Source: CAJBVG01 sp044376465
Lineage (GTDB): Bacteria; Bacteroidota; Bacteroidia; Sphingobacteriales; Sphingobacteriaceae
Length of the DNA stretch: 8,104 nucleotides
Direction: 5' to 3'
NCBI GenBank assembly: GCA_044376465.1
Contig: JBILKW010000103.1
Location: 1 to 8,104, forward strand
In this document: positions 1 through 5,853 of the stretch, in pieces
How the letters are laid out: each line of letters starts with the position of its first letter
Position numbering within the stretch: the stretch's first letter is position 1
Translations under genes and position numbers: made by a program
Notes under the pieces: generated by a model
What the model was told of the DNA's origin: nothing
The model's database searches: none
Seen by the model: only the letters and a program-made list of their open reading frames with translations

Positions 1-1190
1 ATGTGTTTGAGCGCACCGCTACCTATCATATTTGTTGTGCGCAAGGTAGTAAGATCGCTTTTGCACAAAGCTTAGAGTTATTAGGCAAAAACATGATGGA
101 AGTAAAGCCTACTGTTATGAGTGTAGTGCCTCGTTTGTTGGAAAAAATAAATGAGAAAGCGATGAAAAATGGCACATCTGCAGGCGGACTGAAATCGAAG
201 ATATTTTTATGGGCAATTGATACGGGCTCTAAATATAGAAACATGGTAGAAGCCGGAAAAGCACCTGGAATAATATTGAGCATGCAACGTAACATTGCAG
301 AGAAATTGGTTTTTTCAAAAATTAAAGAAAAAACTGGTGGCAATTTAAAATTCATAATATCTGGAGGAGCAGCCTTGCCACAAAACATAGGTGAGTTTTT
401 TGGAAATTTAGGAATAAAAGTATTAGAGGGATACGGGCTCACCGAGACATCGCCAGTAATGGCAGTTACAGAATTTACACGCCAAGTGTATGGAACTGTG
501 GGTAGGGTGTTGCCAGAAATAACCATTGCCATACAAGATCCTGACACGAAACGTATCATCACTCAACAAACACATGACTCATTCGATCCAAATTTCGAAA
601 CTGAAGAAGGTGAAATCATTTTACGTGGCAACAATGTAATGCAAGGGTATTGGAATAAACCCGAAGATACAGCAAATACCATAGATAAAGATGGCTGGTT
701 GCATACCGGCGATGTTGGTAAATTTTACAAAGGGAATTTAAAAATTACCGATCGAATAAAAAACATGCTAGTAAATTCTTTTGGTAAAAACGTATATCCT
801 ACCCCTATCGAAAACACCTATTTACAAAGTAATCGCATCGATCAAATTTTCTTAATTGGCGATAAGCGAGAATACATTACTGCCATCATTGTACCATCCA
901 AAGAAAACATGATGGAACAATTCGGATTAACGGAGGATTACTTTCAAGAAAATGATTTGTTTATAAGTGATGAAAATATTGTGAATTGGGTAAACGAACA
1001 TATCCGCAAATACTCTTCTGAATTAGCAAAATTCGAACGCATTAAAGGCTTCATTCTTAAACGCAATCCATTTACTATCGACGATGGTGAAATGACCCCT
1101 ACCCTCAAAATAAAACGCAGAATTGTAGAGAAGAAATTCGCTACAGAAATTGATGCGATGTATGAACTTGAGGAGATAGATGAATTGTAA
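1..1190 (+). CDS. Long-chain fatty acid-CoA ligase (AMP-forming), 5'-truncated by the window edge
   Basis: Activates long-chain fatty acids with ATP and CoA, via an acyl-adenylate, to acyl-CoA; family members act in the cytosol or at the inner membrane face. The first full codon is at base 3. That GTG is an internal valine, not a start: the FERT sequence just after it is the end of the P-L-S-H-x-x-E-R-T core motif, which lies deep inside these proteins. About 395 residues are visible; full-length relatives have roughly 600, so about 200 are missing. Numbering from base 3: SGGAALP at 120-126, the adenylate-forming signature GYGLTETSP at 143-151, GWLHTGDVG at 231-239 with the ribose-binding Asp, the hinge TDRIKN at 249-254, GKNVYPTPIEN at 261-271, and a C-terminal PTLKIKRR at 366-373 carrying the likely catalytic Lys. 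TAA at 1188-1190 falls inside the first heptamer repeat. The next gene converges on it. Confidence 0.93.
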   Translation, partial: VFERTATYHICCAQGSKIAFAQSLELLGKNMMEVKPTVMSVVPRLLEKINEKAMKNGTSAGGLKSKIFLWAIDTGSKYRNMVEAGKAPGIILSMQRNIAEKLVFSKIKEKTGGNLKFIISGGAALPQNIGEFFGNLGIKVLEGYGLTETSPVMAVTEFTRQVYGTVGRVLPEITIAIQDPDTKRIITQQTHDSFDPNFETEEGEIILRGNNVMQGYWNKPEDTANTIDKDGWLHTGDVGKFYKGNLKITDRIKNMLVNSFGKNVYPTPIENTYLQSNRIDQIFLIGDKREYITAIIVPSKENMMEQFGLTEDYFQENDLFISDENIVNWVNEHIRKYSSELAKFERIKGFILKRNPFTIDDGEMTPTLKIKRRIVEKKFATEIDAMYELEEIDEL

Positions 1191-1231
1191 ATGGTAAATG
1201 GTAAATTGTGAATTGTGAATTGTGAATGGGT
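1183..1231 (+). repeat. Left heptamer tandem array (7 units of about AATTGTG)
   Basis: Seven consecutive in-phase 7-bp units: AATTGTA (1183), AATGGTA (1190), AATGGTA (1197), AATTGTG (1204, 1211, 1218) and AATGGGT (1225). The array begins inside the last codons of the acyl-CoA ligase, whose TAA is formed across units 1 and 2. Because 7 is not a multiple of 3, the TGA created at each unit junction (1209, 1216, 1223) falls in a different reading frame, so forward translation meets a stop in all three frames. The last three units are the perfect 21-bp partner of the right-hand array. Confidence 0.9.
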
Positions 1232-1258
1232 GGAAGGAAGTTATTTATTTGCATAAGT

Positions 1259-1290
1259 GTTATTGAGTTATTAGGTTATTAAGTTAATAG
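1259..1290 (+). repeat. Left octamer tandem array (4 units of GTTATTRR type)
   Basis: Four in-phase 8-bp units: GTTATTGA (1259), GTTATTAG (1267), GTTATTAA (1275) and GTTAATAG (1283). The first three end in three different stop codons (TGA 1264, TAG 1272, TAA 1280), one in each forward frame. The array forms the left arm of the inner hairpin. Confidence 0.8.
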
Positions 1291-1321
1291 CACTGCAGTT
1301 ACTTAATAACTTAATAACTTA
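1264..1321. terminator. Candidate bidirectional terminator hairpin (inner stem)
   Basis: The arms 1264-1284 and 1301-1321 pair at 19 of 21 positions, around a 16-nt loop (1285-1300) that contains the palindrome ACTGCAGT (1292-1299). It sits between two convergent genes, where a shared terminator is expected. The stem is almost all A/T and there is no clean T-run after it on either strand, so it does not match the classic intrinsic terminator. The function is inferred from position and fold. Confidence 0.4.
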
Positions 1322-1326
1322 ATTTC
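1303..1326 (-). repeat. Right octamer tandem array, inverted (TTAATAAC units)
   Basis: Two exact units TTAATAAC (1303, 1311) and a decayed third TTAATTTC (1319), the reverse complement of the left octamers. Read on the minus strand, in the direction of the methyltransferase gene, TAA codons at 1303-1305, 1311-1313 and 1319-1321 fall in three different frames. Confidence 0.75.
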
Positions 1327-1346
1327 CTCCTAATATCCTTAATAGC

Positions 1347-1381
1347 ACCCATTCACAATTCACAATTCACAACTCACAACT
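1347..1381 (-). repeat. Right heptamer tandem array, inverted (5 units)
   Basis: Five in-phase units on the plus strand: ACCCATT (1347), CACAATT (1354, 1361) and CACAACT (1368, 1375). On the minus strand they read AGTTGTG and AATTGTG. The array encodes the last residues (SCEL) and the TGA stop (1367-1369) of the methyltransferase. Minus-strand TGA codons recur every 7 bp (high ends 1383, 1376, 1369, 1362, 1355), covering all frames. Confidence 0.88.
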
Positions 1382-2521
1382 CAATAAAGCCACAAACATC
1401 GTATCCGCTTTCTCCTCATACCCTTCCATGTATTTCATTTCTTTAATACATACATGGTGTTTTGCTTGCAAACGCTCTATTACTTTTTCATTTTCGAGTG
1501 CGAAGGCAGAGCAAGTAATGTATAGCAAGTCCTTACCTTTCTTTAAAAACTGAATAGCATTATCAGTAATCGTAAATTGCAAATCAGAAAAATACTGAAC
1601 ATTGTTTTCGTCTACTTGCACTATGCGTTCGGGTGTACGCGCCCAAGTACCAGAACCTGTGCATGGTGCATCTACAATTATTCCATCAAACGTTTCGGGT
1701 TCAAACGATTGTATTTCGGCTTTTAAATCTATTAACCTGCGTTTGTATTTTGTAATTCCAGCACGTTTAAAACGTTCATCCAAATTACTCAATATGCTCT
1801 CTCTATTATCCGAACACATTAAATAAGCATCAGGCTCAAGTTCCTTTAATAACAAGCTTTTTCCGCCACTTGCTGCACAACAATCCCACCAATATTCGTT
1901 TAATTTGGGATGCATAAATTGTTGAGTTGCCTGGCTCGATTTATCCTGAACTTCAAATAAATATTCTGTAGGTTCTTCAATTTTACTTGCATTTGCTAAC
2001 CGGAAACAAGTTCCTTCTTGAATAAAATTTATTTGTTGTGCATCTAAAAAAACTTTCAATTTTTCTTCCTTGCCTTTTACTGCGCGTAAAAATAAATCGG
2101 GCTGTATAACATGAGAATTAATAAAAGCTTGCTTATTAATTTTGTTGCTAATTAATTGATGTAATGGAAAAACTTGCTCTACTTTAAAATCAGCAAAATA
2201 GCTTTGAATAAAGATGATGCGCTCTTCTATAGATTTAGTGACTTGCTCTACCCACTCTGGTTTAAATATTTGCAAGGAAGTATCATTTTTGGTTGCAGTA
2301 AGTAACAAAGCTATGTACAATCGTTCTTCAAGTGTATGGTTAGCGCAGGCATTCCCTAAACGAAAAAAAGAGTACATCATGTGGCTCAGCATCTTTCGAT
2401 CTCTGGAACCCATTTGTTTATTTCGTTTATAGAACTCTTTTAAATATTTTGATAAGGGAACATCGTGTTTATAATTTTCTAAACACTCTAAAAATATTCT
2501 TAATTTATTTTGATGAATCAT
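1367..2521 (-). CDS. RsmB/NOP-family SAM-dependent RNA cytosine-5 methyltransferase
   Basis: Predicted to transfer a methyl group from SAM to C5 of a cytosine in RNA, most likely rRNA; the exact target is unknown. At 384 aa it has an N-terminal helical NusB-like part (about 8-120, with GSRDRKMLSHMMYSFFR at 38-54) and a Rossmann methyltransferase domain. Motifs in order: QDKSSQ (192-197), SAM-binding motif I DCCAASGGK (213-221), acidic SDN at 237-239, motif IV DAPCTGSG (284-291, Cys287) and motif VI TCS (336-338, Cys337). Both family cysteines, nucleophile and release, are present. Motif I has Ser in place of the usual Pro (AAPGGK). No PUA domain is visible. The ATG at 2519-2521 overlaps the upstream stop as ATGA, which fixes the start and suggests coupled translation. 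The C-terminus ends in heptamer repeat sequence, so the last few residues may not be conserved. Confidence 0.9.
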   Translation of the reverse strand: MIHQNKLRIFLECLENYKHDVPLSKYLKEFYKRNKQMGSRDRKMLSHMMYSFFRLGNACANHTLEERLYIALLLTATKNDTSLQIFKPEWVEQVTKSIEERIIFIQSYFADFKVEQVFPLHQLISNKINKQAFINSHVIQPDLFLRAVKGKEEKLKVFLDAQQINFIQEGTCFRLANASKIEEPTEYLFEVQDKSSQATQQFMHPKLNEYWWDCCAASGGKSLLLKELEPDAYLMCSDNRESILSNLDERFKRAGITKYKRRLIDLKAEIQSFEPETFDGIIVDAPCTGSGTWARTPERIVQVDENNVQYFSDLQFTITDNAIQFLKKGKDLLYITCSAFALENEKVIERLQAKHHVCIKEMKYMEGYEEKADTMFVALLSCEL

Positions 2522-3681
2522 GGTTGGTAGTTAAGTCCGTTTTCATCATACTTTAAAATAAAAACTAAGCTGTTGTGGGTACTTGAGTTTTTCTGTGGAT
2601 AGTAATAAACACTGGCTAATCCGTAATAAGGGGCCTCGTTTAAGATTATTGATTTATCACCCCAATGGTATTTCGTAAGGTAATAGATTCCTTGATCGAA
2701 ACCTCTTATAGACATTTCTGTTGGTTCTGTCGAAAAATCATTTCGATACTTTTTAACATAATTCAAAAGTATAGAGTCTTCATAATTTGTATAGAATGAA
2801 GAGCTGAGTGTTACTTTGTATTTTATATATAAATTCGGATCAATGGTTTGAAAATCGAACCATTTTGGGTGTACTAATAAGGTTATAGGATATTGATCGT
2901 TTAATTCTTCTAAGTACTTAAACAAATTGATGGCATAAGCTTGGTCGGCAGATGGAATGAGTAAATAATTTTCTTTAGTTTTTGATAAATTTCCTTCAAT
3001 AACTGAATATCCCTTTTGACTTGTTAAAATTTCTTTTTTAGAAATTTTAACCGATGTACTGTCGAGGTATCTTTCTACAACTTTTGAATAACGAGATTCT
3101 GCTAATAATCCGCTTCTTACAATAAATAAGTTGTTGCTTAATTTCTTTTGATAAAAATACCTTGCCATATTATAGGCATGATTCTCTAGGGTATTATTAG
3201 ACATAATGATGTCGGATTTATTAGTACCATTAATAAATAATGGAGAGATGGGAGAAATCACTTTCCCTTTTAGTAATTTATTTTTCTTCAATAAAACTTG
3301 AATTTCATTTGGCAAAAAAGGTCCAACAATAAAATCAGCAAGCATTAAAAAAGGATCAGAGGCTAAGGTTTTAATTTGAGTGGTATCCGATTGAGTATCG
3401 AACACTTTTATGTCAAATGTATATCCAAATTTACTTAACGAATCGACTGCTATTTTAAAACCACGATAATAATCAATCCCTAAATTCGAAAACTCAAAGG
3501 CTTTTTGGTCGAGTATCGCATCTGCATCTAAATTCTGAAAATTTAAAGGCAAGAGTAATGCGATTTTATAATGTTTATCTTTTGCATCAACAGTATAAAA
3601 ACAAACCAAAAAAATTACAAGACCAATAAATTTAAGCTTATTCCCACTCAATTGTTGCTGGAGGTTTCGAACTAATGTCAT
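2518..3681 (-). CDS. Secreted type-1 periplasmic-binding-fold protein (LivJ/LpoA-like)
   Basis: A 387-aa protein with an N-terminal export signal: basic KLK at 15-17, hydrophobic core about 18-31, likely cleavage near VDA (31-33). The mature part looks like a type-1 periplasmic binding fold: first strand KIALLLPL (39-46), GIDYYRGFKIAVDSL (68-82), DTQSD (95-99), IVGPFLPNE (119-126), VISPISPLF (141-149) and RGFDQGIYYL (326-335), a common late helix of this fold. No ligand can be named and no transporter genes adjoin it. Related Bacteroidota proteins often carry a LysM peptidoglycan-binding domain; none is seen here. The ATG at 3681 lies 44 bp inside guaA. An in-frame TTG at 3649-3651 would give a more usual signal peptide and only 14 bp of overlap, so the start is uncertain. 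The stop overlaps the methyltransferase start. The fold is fairly sure; the role is unknown. Confidence 0.75.
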   Translation of the reverse strand: MTLVRNLQQQLSGNKLKFIGLVIFLVCFYTVDAKDKHYKIALLLPLNFQNLDADAILDQKAFEFSNLGIDYYRGFKIAVDSLSKFGYTFDIKVFDTQSDTTQIKTLASDPFLMLADFIVGPFLPNEIQVLLKKNKLLKGKVISPISPLFINGTNKSDIIMSNNTLENHAYNMARYFYQKKLSNNLFIVRSGLLAESRYSKVVERYLDSTSVKISKKEILTSQKGYSVIEGNLSKTKENYLLIPSADQAYAINLFKYLEELNDQYPITLLVHPKWFDFQTIDPNLYIKYKVTLSSSFYTNYEDSILLNYVKKYRNDFSTEPTEMSIRGFDQGIYYLTKYHWGDKSIILNEAPYYGLASVYYYPQKNSSTHNSLVFILKYDENGLNYQP

Positions 3682-5167
3682 ATACTACACGGTTTACCCC
3701 TTTTACTTTATTTATAATGTCGTTAGATATTTTTGCTAATAAATCATAGGGTAAATGACACCAATCTGCCGTCATCCCATCTACAGACTCTACTGCACGC
3801 AGAGCAATAACATTTTCATACGTACGCTCATCGCCCATAACTCCAACAGATTGAATTGGCAAAAAGATAGCACCCGCTTGCCAAACCTTATCATACCATC
3901 CAGAATTTTTTAAATTCTCGATGTAAATCGCATCTGCTTCTTGTAAGGTAGCAATTTTTTCTTTGGTTATTTCACCCAAAATACGAATTGCTAAACCCGG
4001 TCCTGGAAAAGGATGCCTGTTTAAAATTTTCGGGTCGATGCCCAAACTGTGGCCTACTCTACGTACTTCGTCTTTAAACAAAGTATTTAGTGGCTCCACC
4101 ACACTTAATTTCATATAATCTGGCAAACCACCCACGTTGTGGTGAGATTTAATAGTTGCAGAGGGGCCTTTTACCGAAACCGATTCTATAACGTCTGGGT
4201 AAATGGTGCCTTGGCCTAACCACTTCGCATTTTCAACCGTATGAGAGGCTTCATCAAATACATCAATAAAGACCTTACCAATTGCTTTACGCTTCTTTTC
4301 TGGATCGCTTAAGCCCTTTAGTTCCGTGTAAAATAATTGTTTTGCATCTACTCCACGAACATTTAAGCCCATGTGTTTATACGACTCTAATACTTCTTCG
4401 AATTCATTTTTTCTCAACAAACCATTGTCTACAAAAATACAATGCAAATTTGCACCTATGGCTTTATGCAATAATACAGCAGCAACCGAAGAATCTACCC
4501 CACCAGATAAGCCTAGTATAACCTTATCATCACCAATTTTATTCTTTAAATCAGCAATTGTCGTTTCAATAAACGCATCAGGTGTCCAATCTTGTTTACA
4601 TCCACAAATACCTACCAAGAAGTTGTACAATAAATGTTTGCCTTCTGTTGAATGGGTAACTTCTGGGTGAAATTGTATGCCATACGTATTTGTACCTTTA
4701 ATATGGTACGCAGCAACCTTTACTGAATCGGTGCTGGCAATTATATCGAAATTAGCTGGAACTTCAGAAATAGTGTCCCCGTGCGACATCCAAACTTGAG
4801 AATTGGGACTAACCGCAGCTAATAAATCATTTTCATGTTTTACAAAACTAAGATTGGCTCTACCGTACTCACGTATTTTAGATGGCATTACGTTACCTCC
4901 AGATTTTTGCGCTATTAACTGAGCGCCGTAACATACCCCTAATAATGGGAATTTTGCCGAGATGCTCTGAAAATCAACCTCTGGCGCATTCTCCTCACGA
5001 ACAGAATGTGGGCTACCCGAAAGTATGACCCCTTTTACCTCCGAGCCGAAACTTGGCACTTTATTGTAAGGATGAATTTCGCAATAAATATGCAGTTCTC
5101 TTACTCTGCGGGCAATTAGTTGTGTAAACTGTGAGCCGAAATCGAGGATGATTATTTTTTCAGACAT
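3638..5167 (-). CDS. guaA: GMP synthase (glutamine-hydrolysing)
   Basis: Converts XMP, ATP and glutamine to GMP in the last step of de novo guanine nucleotide synthesis, in the cytosol. At 509 aa it is full length and has all three parts. The class-I glutamine amidotransferase domain (about 1-190) has GVCYGAQ with nucleophile Cys79, and FHPEV with His167 and Glu169. The ATP pyrophosphatase domain has the P-loop SGGVDSS at 221-227. The dimerisation domain has RHPFPGPGLAIR (384-395) and the invariant C-terminal KPPATIEWE (501-509). The ATG at 5165-5167 puts the amidotransferase fold at residue 4, as usual. Its last codons overlap the next gene. The upstream deaminase ends 62 bp away, across an octamer array that may hold a guaA promoter. 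Confidence 0.98.
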   Translation of the reverse strand: MSEKIIILDFGSQFTQLIARRVRELHIYCEIHPYNKVPSFGSEVKGVILSGSPHSVREENAPEVDFQSISAKFPLLGVCYGAQLIAQKSGGNVMPSKIREYGRANLSFVKHENDLLAAVSPNSQVWMSHGDTISEVPANFDIIASTDSVKVAAYHIKGTNTYGIQFHPEVTHSTEGKHLLYNFLVGICGCKQDWTPDAFIETTIADLKNKIGDDKVILGLSGGVDSSVAAVLLHKAIGANLHCIFVDNGLLRKNEFEEVLESYKHMGLNVRGVDAKQLFYTELKGLSDPEKKRKAIGKVFIDVFDEASHTVENAKWLGQGTIYPDVIESVSVKGPSATIKSHHNVGGLPDYMKLSVVEPLNTLFKDEVRRVGHSLGIDPKILNRHPFPGPGLAIRILGEITKEKIATLQEADAIYIENLKNSGWYDKVWQAGAIFLPIQSVGVMGDERTYENVIALRAVESVDGMTADWCHLPYDLLAKISNDIINKVKGVNRVVYDISSKPPATIEWE

Positions 5168-5183
5168 GCGACAAAGTTAAGAT

Positions 5184-5223
5184 AAATGCGCAAATGTATA
5201 GATGTACAAATGCGTAAATTTGA
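5184..5223. repeat. Octamer tandem array between dCMP deaminase and guaA
   Basis: Four in-phase 8-bp units plus a decayed fifth: AAATGCGC (5184), AAATGTAT (5192), AGATGTAC (5200), AAATGCGT (5208) and AAATTTGA (5216). The core is A-R-A-T-G with variable last three bases. It fills most of the 62-bp gap and would lie in the leader of guaA, or in the linker if the two genes share a transcript. The unit differs from the convergent-junction octamers, but the architecture is the same. Confidence 0.75.
5191..5198 (-). promoter_or_regulatory. Candidate Bacteroidota -7 element upstream of guaA
   Basis: The minus strand reads TACATTTG, an exact match to the TAnnTTTG -7 consensus used by the primary sigma factor of Bacteroidota. 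It lies 24 bp upstream of the guaA ATG, giving a short leader. No TTTG -33 element sits at the expected spacing of about 19 bp; the nearest TTTG (5207-5210) is only 8 bp away. The match arises from the octamer repeat and could be chance. Confidence 0.22.
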
Positions 5224-5229
5224 AAAAAC

Positions 5230-5679
5230 TTAGTCGAACTTTAACACATTCACTCCAAATTTCTTCAAAAAATCAACCCCTTCATCGCTTGATAAACCTT
5301 TGAATTCGGCGTATGATTTCTGGAAATAAACCTTTTTAATACCTGATGAGAATATTAATCGCGCACATGATATGCATGGAGATAGGGTGGTATATAAAGT
5401 AGATCCTTCTAGTTGAGAACCATTTTTTGCCGCAAAAAGTATCGCGTTTTCTTCTGCATGTAATGCTAATGAACAGCTGCCCTTAGAATCGCGAGGACAT
5501 CCATGTTCTGGCCATTCTTCGTCGCAATTATGAGTACCTGATGGTGGCCCATTATAGCCTATCGATATAATTCGAGTGTCTTTCACTAATACTGCCCCTA
5601 CTTGCGCCTTTATGCAATGCGAACGTTGGGCTATATCGCTAGCAAGTTTCATGAAAATTGAATCGAAAGTAGGACGCAT
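5230..5679 (-). CDS. Deoxycytidylate (dCMP) deaminase family protein
   Basis: A zinc-dependent cytidine-deaminase-fold enzyme predicted to deaminate dCMP to dUMP, feeding thymidylate synthesis. The 149-aa length is normal for the family. The catalytic zinc site is complete: HAEENA (74-79, zinc ligand His74 and proton shuttle Glu76) and PCISC (101-105, zinc ligands Cys102 and Cys105). The stretch GYNGPPSGTHNCDEEW (41-56), with a following HGCPR, is typical of dCMP deaminases rather than of tRNA adenosine or free cytidine deaminases. The ATG at 5677-5679 precedes the conserved MRPTFDSIFMKLA start and is one base from a heptamer array that forms its leader. The gene is divergent from the LysE-type gene and is followed on the same strand by guaA. 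ComE-type naming is also possible for such proteins, but no competence genes are near. Confidence 0.9.
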   Translation of the reverse strand: MRPTFDSIFMKLASDIAQRSHCIKAQVGAVLVKDTRIISIGYNGPPSGTHNCDEEWPEHGCPRDSKGSCSLALHAEENAILFAAKNGSQLEGSTLYTTLSPCISCARLIFSSGIKKVYFQKSYAEFKGLSSDEGVDFLKKFGVNVLKFD

Positions 5680-5680
5680 A

Positions 5681-5722
5681 TTGAATTTTGAATTATAAAT
5701 TATGAGTTATATATTATGAGTT
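5681..5722. repeat. Heptamer tandem array at the dCMP deaminase start codon
   Basis: Six in-phase 7-bp units on the plus strand: TTGAATT (5681, 5688), ATAAATT (5695), ATGAGTT (5702), ATATATT (5709) and ATGAGTT (5716). A shared 11-bp direct repeat ATTATGAGTTA lies at 5699 and 5713. The unit is one base from GTGAATT, a rotation of the AATTGTG unit of the convergent junction, so the two arrays look related. The array ends one base before the deaminase ATG and so would be its 5' leader on the minus strand. Confidence 0.8.
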
Positions 5723-5782
5723 AACAAAGAAATAATAAATTACCTAGATATACAAATGCTCGAAAAATTAGCAACGCACACC

Positions 5783-5814
5783 CTTGCAAACTAACGGGCT
5801 GGCAAACTAACTGG
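5783..5814. repeat. Two tandem 16-bp copies in the divergent control region
   Basis: The segments 5783-5798 and 5799-5814 match at 14 of 16 positions and share an exact GCAAACTAAC core (5786, 5802). They lie about 40 bp upstream of the LysE-type start and about 105 bp upstream of the deaminase start. Paired sites 16 bp apart could be an operator. On the minus strand each copy reads TTAGTTTG, one base from the Bacteroidota -7 consensus TAnnTTTG; the distal copy has a TTTTCG about 18 bp further upstream (5828-5833) as a weak -33 candidate. Operator or promoter function is inference. Confidence 0.6.
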
Positions 5815-5853
5815 AATTTTCTATATTCGAAAATATTATGCATTTTTAGCGAA

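Larger units (their letters stand above)
1204..1374. repeat. Nested palindromic composite of heptamer and octamer arrays
   Basis: Two inverted repeats share one axis. The outer arms are 1204-1231 and 1347-1374: 21 bp perfect (1211-1231 against 1347-1367), extending to 28 bp with one mismatch. The inner arms are 1264-1284 and 1301-1321, matching at 19 of 21 positions, both mismatches being G-U compatible in RNA. Between outer and inner arms lie unpaired spacers. A direct repeat TTAATAGCAC occurs at 1284-1293 and 1339-1348. The element fills the gap between two convergent genes and would fold into a large hairpin in either transcript. It could be a bidirectional terminator, a dispersed MITE-like element, or a product of replication slippage plus inversion; the sequence alone does not decide. 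Confidence 0.85.

Noticed and set aside
26..562. A 178-codon minus-strand open frame inside the acyl-CoA ligase
   Set aside because: It is antisense to clear conserved motifs of the ligase, and its translation resembles no family I recognise; a shadow frame.
1183..1381. A CRISPR array
   Set aside because: The units are 7-8 bp and directly contiguous without spacers, and no cas gene is present.
1602..1826. Plus-strand open frames at 1602-1826 and 2214-2432
   Set aside because: Both are antisense to the methyltransferase; no leader, no neighbours, no recognisable protein.
4282..4670. Two overlapping plus-strand open frames inside guaA
   Set aside because: They lie opposite the highly conserved ATP pyrophosphatase domain and overlap each other; shadows.
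5168..5229. A purine-type riboswitch ahead of guaA
   Set aside because: The gap is only 62 bp and is mostly octamer repeat; it is too short for the aptamer plus expression platform and lacks its conserved loops.
5822..5829. TATATTCG as a -7 element for the LysE-type gene
   Set aside because: One mismatch to TAnnTTTG and no TTTG-like -33 box at proper spacing (CTGG instead); too weak to list.
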